Source: Aliidiomarina sp. B3213 (GTDB lineage: Bacteria; Pseudomonadota; Gammaproteobacteria; Enterobacterales; Alteromonadaceae). Taken from it: a DNA stretch of 64,000 nt. The DNA lies in assembly GCF_003290085.1 (NCBI RefSeq), contig NZ_QMKJ01000002.1:186001-250000 (forward strand). Direction: 5' to 3'. Made by a program: the position numbers and the translations under genes. The notes below the pieces were generated by a model that had not been told where the DNA came from, ran no database searches, and saw only the letters and a program-made list of their open reading frames with translations. Positions 49,155 through 59,510 of the stretch are shown here, in pieces (the first letter of the stretch is position 1; each line of letters begins with the position of its first letter).

Positions 49155-49736
49155 ATGAAGGAAGACGAAGCAGATATCTTTCGCGAATTAATGCAAGACG
49201 TCACTCCGCTCAAGCAAGAGCCGGTTGCTAACACCCGTTATGGTGTGGAAAAAAGTGAAACACATGCAGCCCGCAGAGCTGCAGCAACCGCCATCGAGAA
49301 AAAAGATCCAGGTGAAGGTTTGTCCGATCAGGTACACGAATGGGTAGAACCAGACGGTATTATTGAATGGCGTCGACCAGGCGTTCAAGACGGGGTATTT
49401 CGGCAACTTAAACGCGGAAAGTATCCTGTCGACGCAGACTTAGACCTTCACCGCATGCGTGCAAAACAAGCGAGAAGTGAAGTGGCTCGTTTTATCGCAG
49501 ACTGTTACCGACGAGGCATTCGCACTTGTCGCATTGTTCACGGCACAGGGAAATATAGCGCCGAGCAACCCGCGTTACTCAAAAGCCTATGCAACCAATG
49601 GTTGAAAGACTTAGACCATGTTCTTGCTTTTCATACGGCTCAACGCCAGCATGGAGGTTACGGAGCAACCTATGTCATGATTCAGAAAAATATGCTGAGT
49701 AAACTAGAAAACCGAGAACAGAATCGTAAACGATAA
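49155..49736 (+). CDS. smrA: Smr-domain endonuclease family protein
   Basis: The 193-residue protein ends in an Smr domain with LDLHRMRAKQAR and the HGTGKYS motif, which in SmrA/SmrB takes the place of the HGxG nuclease loop. SmrB in E. coli cuts mRNA at collided ribosomes, and SmrA is a DNA- or RNA-binding relative. The N-terminal half is charged and not recognisable. The choice between SmrA and SmrB is not certain from sequence; position next to a phosphatase gives no further hint. Confidence 0.8.
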   Translation: MKEDEADIFRELMQDVTPLKQEPVANTRYGVEKSETHAARRAAATAIEKKDPGEGLSDQVHEWVEPDGIIEWRRPGVQDGVFRQLKRGKYPVDADLDLHRMRAKQARSEVARFIADCYRRGIRTCRIVHGTGKYSAEQPALLKSLCNQWLKDLDHVLAFHTAQRQHGGYGATYVMIQKNMLSKLENREQNRKR

Positions 49737-49752
49737 ATTTGGAAACTTGATC

Positions 49753-51105
49753 ATGAACCGTCTTTTACAAAGCTTATTCATAGCCGCCGGAATACTCATA
49801 GCGCAGCCGGCATTAGCGCAAAGCAATTCCGAAACGCCTGAAAACCTCATTATTATCGTGGGCGACGGTATGGGCATGCCATACACGACGGCTTACCGTT
49901 ATTTTAAAGACGGTAGAGGCATGACATCAGCCGCCGACATTCGAGCCACCGCCCTAGACCGTCACTTAGTGGGTCTTGCGAGTACTTATCCTGCAGACGA
50001 CACCCTAGTCACTGACTCTGCTGCAGGTGCCACAGCTATTGCCACCGGTGTTAAAACCTATAATGGCGCAATCAGCGTTAGCACTCTGCGCGAACCTTTA
50101 ATGACCATGATGGATTATGCCAAAGAACATGGTTTCCTGACTGGTGCCATTGCAACTACACGCGTTACGCATGCAACCCCCGCTTCATTTTTTACGAACG
50201 TAAACTCTCGCCGAGAAGAGCATGAAATTGCGCGCCAGTTCGCGCAACAAACAGAAGCAGGAAGCTGGAAGTTCGACTTACTTCTAGGTAGCGGAAGTAG
50301 CTATTTCCGTTACGACACAGAAAACGGTGAACGTGTAGATTTACTTGCAGACATGTCATCTCAAGGTATGCACGTTATAGAAGATATGGACGCATTATCG
50401 GCTCAACAACAATTGCCTTTGACTGGCCTGTTCTATGAAAAGAACTTCCCATTTGTTATCGACGATAAGCCACGCCTGCGCCAAATGGTTGAAAATGGAA
50501 TTCGCTTGTTAGAGTCCCAAGACCAACCTTTCGTACTTCTCATTGAAGCGTCGATGATTGACTGGTGTGGGCATGCCAACGACATCGCCTGCGCTATGCA
50601 TGAAATGCAAGATTTAGAGATTGCCTTCGACTGGCTTGCAGACTACGTCGAAAGTGTAAACGACACGATGCTGGTGATGACCGCTGATCACTCTACGGGT
50701 GGTTTAACATTAGGTGCTGACGGTGAGTATCAATGGCGTGCGGCGCAGGTAGCGCGTATTCAACACAGCTACAGCTATATCGAAACGCAGCTTATGGACT
50801 TACCTGCCGTGGATTGGGACAGCTTTTTAACCGAGCATATGCCTTTCCCACTTAGCTCTGAGCATCAAGCCGAGTTTGATCGCATTAAAACGTTGGAAGG
50901 TGGCTTTCAGCAAAAAGCTCTACACGATCTTCTTATTAGCATCGTTCGCTTTCATACAGGTTCAGGTTACACCACGTCAGGACACACCGGCGAAGACGTT
51001 CCTGTGTACGCAGTAGGGCCATGGAAACATGAATTTCTCGGTTTCCAAGACCACACCGACATAGCCAACCAGTATATTGAATGGATTCAAATGCGCTCTG
51101 AATGA
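49753..51105 (+). CDS. Alkaline phosphatase
   Basis: The 450-residue periplasmic enzyme has a signal peptide ending ALAQ, then IIIVGDGMGMPY (first metal ligand Asp), the nucleophile in TDSAAGATAIATG and TADHSTGG, all features of the alkaline phosphatase superfamily of PhoA type. GGAAA precedes the ATG at 49753; a TTG six bases earlier is possible. The stop codon lies in a terminator-like hairpin (51091-51111). Confidence 0.9.
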   Translation: MNRLLQSLFIAAGILIAQPALAQSNSETPENLIIIVGDGMGMPYTTAYRYFKDGRGMTSAADIRATALDRHLVGLASTYPADDTLVTDSAAGATAIATGVKTYNGAISVSTLREPLMTMMDYAKEHGFLTGAIATTRVTHATPASFFTNVNSRREEHEIARQFAQQTEAGSWKFDLLLGSGSSYFRYDTENGERVDLLADMSSQGMHVIEDMDALSAQQQLPLTGLFYEKNFPFVIDDKPRLRQMVENGIRLLESQDQPFVLLIEASMIDWCGHANDIACAMHEMQDLEIAFDWLADYVESVNDTMLVMTADHSTGGLTLGADGEYQWRAAQVARIQHSYSYIETQLMDLPAVDWDSFLTEHMPFPLSSEHQAEFDRIKTLEGGFQQKALHDLLISIVRFHTGSGYTTSGHTGEDVPVYAVGPWKHEFLGFQDHTDIANQYIEWIQMRSE

Positions 51106-51115
51106 GCGCATTTTG
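51091..51115 (+). terminator. Terminator of the alkaline phosphatase gene
   Basis: ATGCGCTC at 51091-51098 pairs with GAGCGCAT at 51104-51111 over a 5-base loop and is followed by TTTTG. The gene's stop codon is inside the hairpin. A second hairpin (51122-51132 with 51139-51149) overlaps the purL end. Confidence 0.75.
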
Positions 51116-51130
51116 ACTAGGTCGCGTAGC

Positions 51131-54100
51131 TTATTTCAAAGCTACGCGAGCGTTTCTAAATAACCGCGTCCAAGCACCGTCTTCTTTCCAAGCATCCGGA
51201 TACCAAGAGTTCGCTACAGCTCTGAACACACGTTCAGGGTGAGGCATCATAATGGCCACTCGACCGTCTTTACTCACCGCACTTGTTAAACCACCAGCAG
51301 AACCATTCGGGTTTAACGGGTATTGCTCAGTAACGCTTCCAGTGTTGTCGATGAAGCGCAACGCAACACCGTTACGTTTCGCCAATGAAGCTTCGTCTTC
51401 CGCCGAACGGAACAACGCACGACCTTCACCATGAGAAACAGCGATAGGCATTTTTGAACCTTCCATGCCGTCAAACCAAGGTGAGTTTGTATTTTGCACC
51501 TCCACCATGGCTACGCGAGCTTCGAAGCGCTCGGAGCGGTTCGTGACAAAATTAGGCCAATCTTCTGTACCTGGAATTAAGTCGTGTAGCGTTGACAACA
51601 TTTGGCAACCATTACACACACCCAACGACAATGTGTCGCCGCGGTTAAAGTAATTCTCGAAAGCTTTGCGTGCATTTTCATTGTATAAAATAGAGCGCGC
51701 CCAGCCTCCGCCAGCACCGAGTACGTCGCCATACGAGAAGCCACCACAAGCAGCGAGTACTTGCATGTCTGTTAAGTCTACGCGACCGGCAATAATGTCA
51801 CTCATGTGAACATCAACAGCTTTAAAGCCTGCTCTGTCGAATGCTGCAGCCATCTCATAGTGCGAGTTCACGCCTTGCTCACGCAAAATCGCAACTTTAG
51901 GCGCTACACCTTTGTTAATGTATGGCGCTGCAATGTCTTGTGCTGGATCATAAGTTAGGTCTGCGAACAGTCCTGGGTTGCTTGCGTCTGATTTAACTGC
52001 AAACTCTTCTTTAGCACACTCAGGGTTGTCGCGTAGCATTTGCATTTGGTGCGTAGTTTCAGCCCAAATCGTACGCAATGTTGAGCGCTTAGCTTGGAAC
52101 ACTTGCTCCCCTTCTGCTTCAACAACAACTTCATCTGCTTCGGACACTTCACCAAGTTCAACCACCATTTCTCCCATACCGGCAGCGGTGAAGTCTGCCC
52201 GCAAGCTTGCAAGGGCGTCTTCCGACACCTGCAGTACAGCTCCAAGTTCTTCATTAAACAAGAATTCCTGCGGATTCGCGCCTTCTGGCGTGTGCACACG
52301 AACGCCACAATGACCTGCGAAAGCCATTTCGGTAACAGTTGTTAAAAGTCCGCCGTCTGAACGGTCGTGTAGAGCAATCAGTTGCTGCGCAGCAACCAGC
52401 TTTTGCACCGCATTGAAGAACACCGAAAGCACTTCTGGTTGGTCTACGTCTGGTGCAGTATGTCCAATCGACTCATAAACTTGCGCTAACGCAGAGCCGC
52501 CCATTCGGTTCTGTCCACGTCCAAGGTCTAGCAACACTAGCTTTCCACCTTGCTCGGGTTTTAATTGCGGAGTTACCGTTTTGCGAATATCCGTTACGCG
52601 TGCAAATGCGGAGATAACAAGGCTTAACGGCGCAGTCACTGATTTTTCTTCGTCTTGCTCTTGCCATGCCGTTTTCATCGACATCGAGTCTTTACCTACT
52701 GGAATAGTAATTCCAAGCGCAGGGCAAAGCTCTTCACCAACAGCTTTGACTGCTTCATATAAACCGGCATCTTCACCAGGGTGACCCGCTGCCGCCATCC
52801 AGTTTGCAGAAAGCTTCACACGTTTTAAGTCACCAATTTCGGTGCCCACGATATTCGTTAAAGCTTCGCCCACAGCCATACGCGCTGAAGCCGCATGGTT
52901 AAGCAACGCAATTGGAGTGCGCTCACCCATCGACATCGCTTCACCGGCATAGCTGTCGAATGAAGCTGCGGTTACCGCGCAATCTGCCACAGGTATTTGC
53001 CATGGGCCAACCATTTGGTCACGCGCAACTAAACCAGTTACAGAACGGTCGCCAATGGTAATTAAGAAGGTTTTCTCCGCAACAGTAGGCAATCTGAGCA
53101 CGCGCTCAAATGCTTCGTTAATATCTACATTTTGCGCATTAAATGCGTCACCTTTTGCACTGCTGCTTTGCACGTCACGGTGCATTTTCGGCGCTTTACC
53201 CAAAAGAACATCCAGAGGCATGTCTACTGGGTAATTATCAAAAACTTCATCATAAAGCTTCAAGTCACGCTCTTCTGTCGCTTCACCAACAACCGCAAAA
53301 GGCGCTCGCTCACGATGACAAATCTGTTCAAACAATTCTAAGTTTTCAGGTGCTACTGCCAGTACATAACGTTCTTGAGACTCGTTACACCACACAGCTA
53401 CTGGTGGCATTCCAGGCTCGTCATTCGGAACTTCGCGAAGTTTGAAACTACCGCCTTTGCCAGCGTCGTCTACAAGTTCTGGTAATGCGTTAGAAAGCCC
53501 ACCTGCGCCCACGTCATGGATAAATACGATCGGGTTGTTTTTACCCATTTGCCAGCAACGGTCAATAACCTCTTGGCAGCGACGCTCCATTTCTGGGTTG
53601 TCTCGCTGCACAGAAGCAAAGTCTAAGTCTTCGTCAGACTGACCCGATGCCATCGAAGAGGCAGCACCGCCCCCAAGACCGATGTTCATAGCAGGACCAC
53701 CTAGCACGATAAGCGGCGCACCATTCGGAATTACGCCCTTCTGCACGTGCTCTTCTTTAATGTTGCCTAGGCCACCAGCAATCATAATCGGCTTGTGATA
53801 ACCACGAACCTCTTGTCCGGCAAAGCTATCTACATTCGCTTCGAATGTACGGAAATAGCCAAGCAAATTCGGACGACCAAATTCGTTATTGAACGCCGCG
53901 CCACCCAATGGGCCTTCCGTCATAATTTGCAGAGCGGTAACAATGCGGTCTGGTTTGCCGTAATGCTTTTCCCACGGTTGTTCAAACCCTGGAATTTGCA
54001 GGTTCGACACTGAGAATCCTGTAAGACCCGCTTTCGGCTTAGAACCGATACCCGTTGCGCCTTCGTCACGAATTTCACCACCAGAGCCCGTAGCAGCTCC

Positions 54101-55012
54101 AGGGTATGGAGAAATAGCCGTTGGATGGTTATGCGTTTCCACTTTCATAAGAATATGAACCGGCTCGCCATGGTAACGATACTCATGTTCACTATTCGGA
54201 TAAAAACGCCCCGCCATGCTGCCTTCCATAACTGCAGCGTTATCTTTGTATGCGCTCAACACATAGTCTGGTGTTGCTTCGAATGTGCGCTTAATCATTT
54301 TGAACAACGATTTGGGCTGTTCTACACCATCAATCGTCCAATCCGCGTTGAATATTTTATGGCGGCAATGTTCAGAGTTCGCTTGCGCAAACATATACAG
54401 CTCAACGTCGGTAGGATTACGTTGCAGCTCAGAGAATCTTTCAACAAGATAATCAATCTCGTCTTCCGCAAGTGCCAAACCCATTTCAACGTTGGCAGTG
54501 GCTAGTGCTTTACGCCCACCGCTAAGAATATCTACGGTTTTTAAATGGCCAGGCTTTTGCTCTGCGAACAACACTTGTTCTGAAGGCACTTCTGCAACCG
54601 CGACTTCTGTCATGCGGTCAAAAACAAATTTTGCAGCATCAGAAATTTGGCTATGTTCAACTCCGTCAAAACTCCACACGACACCGCGCTCTGCGCGTTG
54701 AATCACGGAAAACCCACAGTTATGAATAATGTCGGTAGCCTTCGACGACCATGGTGAAATTGTGCCTAGTCGAGGCAAGACTAAGCGTTGGTCTGCGGTG
54801 AGCTGAAGGTCATGAATGACTTCGCCGCTAAGAATAGCCGACAAACGCTCGGTGTCTTCTTTTGAAAGCGCTATATCTGGCGTTTGCCCATGCAGAAAAA
54901 AGACTTGTTCTGCACGAACTGCTTTACATTGAAAACCCGCTTTATTCAGCGACGAGAGGATTTTTTCGGCTTTAAACGAAGATAGAACAGAGGCACCTTG
55001 AACTATGATCAC
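51131..55012 (-). CDS. purL: Phosphoribosylformylglycinamidine synthase
   Basis: PurL makes FGAM from FGAR, glutamine and ATP in purine synthesis. The protein is the large single-chain form. It has an N-terminal domain, two PurM-like halves ([19 protein letters not shown] region in the first) and a C-terminal glutamine amidotransferase with the nucleophile in GVCNGCQML and HPERVFR near the end. The GTG at 55012 is chosen because GGAG lies eight bases upstream and the resulting 1293 residues fit the usual ~1295; the longer open frame would add 32 untypical residues. It is divergent from mltF. Confidence 0.96.
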   Translation of the reverse strand: MIIVQGASVLSSFKAEKILSSLNKAGFQCKAVRAEQVFFLHGQTPDIALSKEDTERLSAILSGEVIHDLQLTADQRLVLPRLGTISPWSSKATDIIHNCGFSVIQRAERGVVWSFDGVEHSQISDAAKFVFDRMTEVAVAEVPSEQVLFAEQKPGHLKTVDILSGGRKALATANVEMGLALAEDEIDYLVERFSELQRNPTDVELYMFAQANSEHCRHKIFNADWTIDGVEQPKSLFKMIKRTFEATPDYVLSAYKDNAAVMEGSMAGRFYPNSEHEYRYHGEPVHILMKVETHNHPTAISPYPGAATGSGGEIRDEGATGIGSKPKAGLTGFSVSNLQIPGFEQPWEKHYGKPDRIVTALQIMTEGPLGGAAFNNEFGRPNLLGYFRTFEANVDSFAGQEVRGYHKPIMIAGGLGNIKEEHVQKGVIPNGAPLIVLGGPAMNIGLGGGAASSMASGQSDEDLDFASVQRDNPEMERRCQEVIDRCWQMGKNNPIVFIHDVGAGGLSNALPELVDDAGKGGSFKLREVPNDEPGMPPVAVWCNESQERYVLAVAPENLELFEQICHRERAPFAVVGEATEERDLKLYDEVFDNYPVDMPLDVLLGKAPKMHRDVQSSSAKGDAFNAQNVDINEAFERVLRLPTVAEKTFLITIGDRSVTGLVARDQMVGPWQIPVADCAVTAASFDSYAGEAMSMGERTPIALLNHAASARMAVGEALTNIVGTEIGDLKRVKLSANWMAAAGHPGEDAGLYEAVKAVGEELCPALGITIPVGKDSMSMKTAWQEQDEEKSVTAPLSLVISAFARVTDIRKTVTPQLKPEQGGKLVLLDLGRGQNRMGGSALAQVYESIGHTAPDVDQPEVLSVFFNAVQKLVAAQQLIALHDRSDGGLLTTVTEMAFAGHCGVRVHTPEGANPQEFLFNEELGAVLQVSEDALASLRADFTAAGMGEMVVELGEVSEADEVVVEAEGEQVFQAKRSTLRTIWAETTHQMQMLRDNPECAKEEFAVKSDASNPGLFADLTYDPAQDIAAPYINKGVAPKVAILREQGVNSHYEMAAAFDRAGFKAVDVHMSDIIAGRVDLTDMQVLAACGGFSYGDVLGAGGGWARSILYNENARKAFENYFNRGDTLSLGVCNGCQMLSTLHDLIPGTEDWPNFVTNRSERFEARVAMVEVQNTNSPWFDGMEGSKMPIAVSHGEGRALFRSAEDEASLAKRNGVALRFIDNTGSVTEQYPLNPNGSAGGLTSAVSKDGRVAIMMPHPERVFRAVANSWYPDAWKEDGAWTRLFRNARVALK

Positions 55013-55245
55013 GCGCTTGGCTCCAGCTAATTGTTGGGGGAGTTTAGATGGGCGAACATTATACGTGTTTATGCAACAATTTGCGACAATCAAGCTTATG
55101 CAAATCACCTCATTAAATGATATAAATAACCAAAGACTGATTATCGTCCATAAGTTCCAATGCCGGTGGCTATTTTTATCTCAGTCCACAACGGTACTTA
55201 TAAAAGATAAATAGTCTCTAATGAAACTTTGAAACGGAAAAAACT

Positions 55246-56676
55246 ATGCAAATTAACGTGAGTAAGCCAAGGTTATGGCGTGTTCTCGGAGTATCGTGGA
55301 TACTCGCGTTATTGATTGCGTGTACACCAGACCCCATTGAAATGTCTCGTTTAGACAAAATTCAAGAACGTGGGGTGCTGAGAATTGGCACGCTCATGAA
55401 TCCCACCAATTACATGGTGCGCAATGAAGTTTCTAGTGGTTTTGAGTACGAACTCGCGCAAGGCTTAGCGCAAGAATTAGACGTAGAACTTGAAGTCACA
55501 ACAGCTGTAGATTTACGTGAACTTTGGCAGCTTTTAGACAGCGGTCAAGTCGACTTCCTAGCTGCAGGTTTAGACGTTACCGACGACCGACGCGAACGTG
55601 TCCGCTTTTCACCTGCCTATCACCATATCGAGCAAAAACTTGTGTATCTGCAAGGCTCGCGCGACCGGCCCAGAGATTGGTCTGAAGTGAACGGTAAAAT
55701 TCGCGTGGTCACACAAAGCAGCCACCAGGAATTGCTTACGCGTATTCACAACCTTTACCCGCATTTAGATTGGACTACCACACACCTGTATGACAGCGAC
55801 GAACTACTCGAGCAAGTCATGGACGAAACTGTCGACTTCACCATAGTCGATTCGCACCATTTAGATATTAAGCGCCGCTATTACCCCGACCTGAGCGTGG
55901 CATTTACCGTACGCGAGAACGTACCCTTGGCTTGGGCGTTTCCTCAAGAAGCGGACGACAGTTTATATGCATCGGCCATTGAGTATTTGGGTGCGCGTCA
56001 TAACAGTGGTTACATCGACAAACTAGCCGACCGTTACTTTGGTCACGTGGAAGAATTTAACTACGTGGACACACGCTTATTCATTGAAGCAGTAGAAGAG
56101 CGCTTACCAGAATATTTACCGATGTTCCAAGAGCATGCAGGCGACTTAGACTGGCGTTTGTTAGCGGCAGTAAGTTACCAAGAGTCTCACTGGAACCCAT
56201 GGGCGCGCTCGCCAACAGGTGTTCGCGGCATGATGATGCTTACTCTACCTACAGCTCGCTCAGTCAATGTACGCAGCCGACTAGACGCAGAAGAGAGCAT
56301 TCGCGGTGGCTCACAATATTTAGCGCGCATGAAACAACGCATACCCGCACGCATAGCAGAACCAGACCGTACTTGGTTTGCACTTGCGGCATATAACGTG
56401 GGACTTGGTCATTTAAATGACGCGAGAATCATCACCGAACGCCAAGGTGGCAACCCGGACTACTGGGTAGACGTTCGAGAGCGTTTACCGTTACTGCGCC
56501 AAAAACAATACTATCGAACCACTCGTTATGGCTACGCTAGAGGCGACGAACCCGTAAGATATGTCGGTAATATTAGACGCTATTACGACACGATGAGATG
56601 GCTTGATGAACAGGGTCGGATACCTTATGGTGACTCTGATAGCAGACAGGCGAACAATATTGTGTTGGAGGACTAA
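55246..56676 (+). CDS. mltF: Membrane-bound lytic transglycosylase F
   Basis: MltF cuts peptidoglycan between MurNAc and GlcNAc. The 476-residue protein has an N-terminal membrane/lipoprotein signal (ILALLIAC), a periplasmic-binding-like domain (residues ~40-270) and a C-terminal SLT domain with the catalytic Glu in YQESHWNPWARSPTGVRG. The neighbours purL and tadA are the same as in E. coli. A 68-residue basic ORF overlaps the stop by one base. Confidence 0.94.
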   Translation: MQINVSKPRLWRVLGVSWILALLIACTPDPIEMSRLDKIQERGVLRIGTLMNPTNYMVRNEVSSGFEYELAQGLAQELDVELEVTTAVDLRELWQLLDSGQVDFLAAGLDVTDDRRERVRFSPAYHHIEQKLVYLQGSRDRPRDWSEVNGKIRVVTQSSHQELLTRIHNLYPHLDWTTTHLYDSDELLEQVMDETVDFTIVDSHHLDIKRRYYPDLSVAFTVRENVPLAWAFPQEADDSLYASAIEYLGARHNSGYIDKLADRYFGHVEEFNYVDTRLFIEAVEERLPEYLPMFQEHAGDLDWRLLAAVSYQESHWNPWARSPTGVRGMMMLTLPTARSVNVRSRLDAEESIRGGSQYLARMKQRIPARIAEPDRTWFALAAYNVGLGHLNDARIITERQGGNPDYWVDVRERLPLLRQKQYYRTTRYGYARGDEPVRYVGNIRRYYDTMRWLDEQGRIPYGDSDSRQANNIVLED

Positions 56677-56882
56677 TGCGAATTGTAGGCAAACGTTTTA
56701 AACGCAACGAAAGACGTCATCAACGCAACCGCAAACAAGCCAAACGCATTGTAGAGCGCAGGCAGAAGTGGTTTCACCTTACAGAGGGCGGAGCCAAGGG
56801 GCGTTCTACTCCGGTTTGTCTAGATCCTGAGTATGTTGAGATAGCTGGCGCAGACGCTTCTTCTGAGCGCGGCGATGCTTAA
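56676..56882 (+). CDS. Possible small basic protein coupled to mltF
   Basis: This 68-residue frame begins with an ATG that overlaps the mltF stop (TAATG) and has GGAGG four bases upstream. The first half is strongly basic (KRFKRNERRHQRNRKQAKRI). The 3' third overlaps the end of tadA on the other strand. The ribosome-binding site favours a real gene, but the composition and overlap leave room for a chance frame. No family is recognised. Confidence 0.4.
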   Translation: MRIVGKRFKRNERRHQRNRKQAKRIVERRQKWFHLTEGGAKGRSTPVCLDPEYVEIAGADASSERGDA

Positions 56883-57318
56883 AAAAATCGCTTAAAATTG
56901 TCGCGCACTCATCTTCGAGTACACCGCTTTCCACCTCAACTTGATGGTTCAGCGCGTCGTGCTTGACCAAGTTCATTAAGCTTCCCGCCGAACCTGTTTT
57001 CAAGTCATACGCCCCAAAAACCAAACGACTGATACGACTATGAACGAGTAAACCCGCACACATCGGGCATGGCTCTAAGGTGACATACAAAGTGGTATCT
57101 TCAATCCGGTAATTACCAATAACTTTGGCAGCTTCGCGCAGGGCTATCATTTCCGCATGAGCGGAAGGGTCGAGCTGAGTAATTACTTGGTTATGACCGC
57201 GCGCAATAACCTCTCCACGATGCACCACAACAGCGCCCACAGGAACTTCGCCAATAGCTTCGGCTTTTTGCGCTTCAGCTAACGCCTCTTGCATAAAAGC
57301 TTGGTCTAGCTCTGTCAT
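56806..57318 (-). CDS. tadA: tRNA adenosine(34) deaminase
   Basis: TadA converts A34 to inosine in tRNA-Arg(ACG). The 170-residue protein has the zinc deaminase motifs HAE (His54, Glu56) and PCPMC (Cys84, Cys87). The ATG at 57318 forms an ATGA overlap with the nhaC-like stop, so it is translationally coupled to that gene; an ATG seven codons upstream would overlap more and lacks a ribosome-binding site. Confidence 0.94.
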   Translation of the reverse strand: MTELDQAFMQEALAEAQKAEAIGEVPVGAVVVHRGEVIARGHNQVITQLDPSAHAEMIALREAAKVIGNYRIEDTTLYVTLEPCPMCAGLLVHSRISRLVFGAYDLKTGSAGSLMNLVKHDALNHQVEVESGVLEDECATILSDFFKHRRAQKKRLRQLSQHTQDLDKPE

Positions 57319-58727
57319 CCTGGGTTTAGTCCTTGCCATTGCACGAAGAAGCCTGCAATTAAATAAAATACAATGGTCATGCCTGCTGCCAACATAGCGT
57401 ACGGTAACTGAGTACGCACATGCGAAATATGTTCAGCACCGGAAGCCAATGAAGCGATAATAGTCGTGTCACTAATAGGTGAAGCGTGGTCGCCAAAAAT
57501 ACCACCCGCTAAAGCAGCACCAATAAGCAGCGGTACAGGCATTCCCAAGCCCAGAGCCAATGGTATAGCTAAAGGCAACATGAGGGCGAAGGTTCCCCAA
57601 CTTGAGCCTATGGCAAAGGCTGTAACTGCCGAGAGAATAAATACTAATGCAGGCAACAAATACACCGGCAAACTCTCGTTAATGAGCTGAGTAAGGTATT
57701 GCCCCGCACCTAGAGTACGCGTGATGTCTCCAAGCGCAATAGCGAGCCAAAGAATCACGGCAAGGGGGAGAATTTTAATCACCCCATGGCCAATACCGTA
57801 GGCAATTTTATTCGCAGATTTCGGAAAACTGATAAAGGTTCCCACTATGGCAATTGCAAGGGCAATGTAAATTGCAGTGAACACGCTGAGCATGCCGTCG
57901 CCTTCCACAAAAGAGCCTTCGCCAGTTACGAACAGCATAATAGGTACCATAAGCACCATAAGCGCCAAAGAAGCAATTACCGTAATGGTGGCTCGCTTAT
58001 TCACAACGCTATTTGCTGTTTGCGCGATCTGGCTTTCTACGTGAGCGCGTTTTGCAGCAACTTCATACTTTTTCATGGGGCCAAAGTTCCAACCACTCCA
58101 TGCCACCCAAAGCGCCAGAAATAGTGCGAATACCGCGTATGCATTAAGCACCACAGAAACAGCAAGCGTAGTTAAAGGGTTTTCTATATTCTGTTGTCCA
58201 ATTAACCCCAAGTTAAAAGCACCCCATGCATTTAAAGGAATCAGAATACATACCGGCGCACAAGTGGAGTCGATAATATAAGCTAGCTTTTGGCGGCTCA
58301 TGCCCAAGCGGTCATAAATAGGCCGTGAGGTAGTGCCCGAAGTCATTATAGAAACGTTAGACTCAATGAAAGTGACGACGCCTAGAATCCAAGTAAACAA
58401 ACGCGCACGTCTAGGGCTATGCACCCACTTCTTGTTTTCAAGTGCCTGTACAAAATGTTGAAACGTACCGCCTTGCTCAAGAACGCCAAAAAGCGCTCCA
58501 ATGGCTAAGGTAAATCCCCAAATTAATATATTTCCGGGGTCTAAAAGCTTTTCATGCAAACTTAATGCGGCAGAAACGGCTCCAGCAACAGCGTCGTACT
58601 CAAGCCATAGATAATGCGCCAACAGCACCCCACCCAGTAAGGCAATAATTACACGGCGTGTTGCAATAGCCACAAATATTGCCAACAAAGATGGAAGCAG
58701 GCTTAACCAACCTAGTTCTGTACTCAT
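57315..58727 (-). CDS. Na+/H+ antiporter, NhaC family
   Basis: The 470-residue inner-membrane protein has about 11-12 spans and the NhaC-family ion-binding segments (GTTSRPIYDRLGMSR, then GSSWGTFALMLPLAIPLALG and AGGIFGDHASPISDTTI). It likely exchanges Na+ for protons or malate-type substrates, which fits a marine halophile. It is coupled to tadA by a 4-base overlap. The 5' end of a second, broken copy is found at 62145-62201. Confidence 0.88.
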   Translation of the reverse strand: MSTELGWLSLLPSLLAIFVAIATRRVIIALLGGVLLAHYLWLEYDAVAGAVSAALSLHEKLLDPGNILIWGFTLAIGALFGVLEQGGTFQHFVQALENKKWVHSPRRARLFTWILGVVTFIESNVSIMTSGTTSRPIYDRLGMSRQKLAYIIDSTCAPVCILIPLNAWGAFNLGLIGQQNIENPLTTLAVSVVLNAYAVFALFLALWVAWSGWNFGPMKKYEVAAKRAHVESQIAQTANSVVNKRATITVIASLALMVLMVPIMLFVTGEGSFVEGDGMLSVFTAIYIALAIAIVGTFISFPKSANKIAYGIGHGVIKILPLAVILWLAIALGDITRTLGAGQYLTQLINESLPVYLLPALVFILSAVTAFAIGSSWGTFALMLPLAIPLALGLGMPVPLLIGAALAGGIFGDHASPISDTTIIASLASGAEHISHVRTQLPYAMLAAGMTIVFYLIAGFFVQWQGLNPG

Positions 58728-59018
58728 GAACGAGCCTTATTTTCTCTAAACAGTAAAAAACCGCAGCAACTGAAACATAATGTTCTCAAGCGCGGTTCTC
58801 ATCATGCCACGATTATATCACGAAGAAAAAAGGCACAGGTTAAGGGGCGGTAATAACTTAGAAGCGTAGGTTATAAGCAGCTAACAATGAAAGGCAGATT
58901 CACTTTGCCAAAGCCGAGATACAAGGCTCGCTCCAAAGATTAAAAGATACTGGTATAATCAGATTCTATTGCTAAGGCTCAGTGCCCTAGTCGCGATTTT
59001 AATTTGAAAACCACAAGC

Positions 59019-59510
59019 TCATAATGGGTAACCCTTTCTGAAATAAACGAAAAATGGACCATCCAAAGTATCACTGTCGATTTTTATCGCGCAATTTTCA
59101 AAATCGGAAAGATCACTAACTTGATAACCTCCAAAAGCAACAGGGCTCATTGTGCGCTCAGATGAGGTAATATTTCCCATGTGACTAGATTTAAATTGTT
59201 TATAAAAACCGCTTTCACAGCTAAAATGAACATCAAAAGTGCTTGCGCTGGTCGTTAAATCATAAACAACCCTGACCTCATGTCCCCCCAAATAATTGTG
59301 GGAGAGGCTCAAATTATATGTTTCGTTAGGATATAGCATCCCAGACCACAAAACATCACGAAAATCACTCGGTGTATAGAAAACAGACGCTATAAACCCC
59401 ACAACGCCCCCGTACTCGAAATGCTTTAGTTGCCATTTCGAATACCAGTGCAAAGGTGAAACAATGATTACTAATACTAGAATCAGGATGTACCATTTTG
59501 AAGTTTTCAT
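59019..59510 (-). CDS. Putative exported immunity protein of the Rhs tip 1
   Basis: I do not recognise the family. The 163-residue protein has an N-terminal membrane anchor (WYILILVLVIIVSPLHWYS) and a soluble part with two Cys (SCESG, ENCAI) that could form a disulfide outside the membrane. Its ATG overlaps the Rhs gene stop by four bases, the arrangement expected for a toxin's immunity gene. Since the Rhs tip looks like a cell-wall or peptide-bond cleaving enzyme, an envelope location of the immunity protein fits. The role is inferred. Confidence 0.6.
   Translation of the reverse strand: MKTSKWYILILVLVIIVSPLHWYSKWQLKHFEYGGVVGFIASVFYTPSDFRDVLWSGMLYPNETYNLSLSHNYLGGHEVRVVYDLTTSASTFDVHFSCESGFYKQFKSSHMGNITSSERTMSPVAFGGYQVSDLSDFENCAIKIDSDTLDGPFFVYFRKGYPL

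Noticed and set aside
53132-53445. Plus-strand open frames across purL and other long genes
   Set aside because: They lie wholly within well-supported genes on the other strand, without family features, so they are treated as chance frames.
55013-55108. Longer purL start
   Set aside because: It adds 32 residues not found in the family, while the GTG at 55012 has a proper GGAG and gives the expected length.
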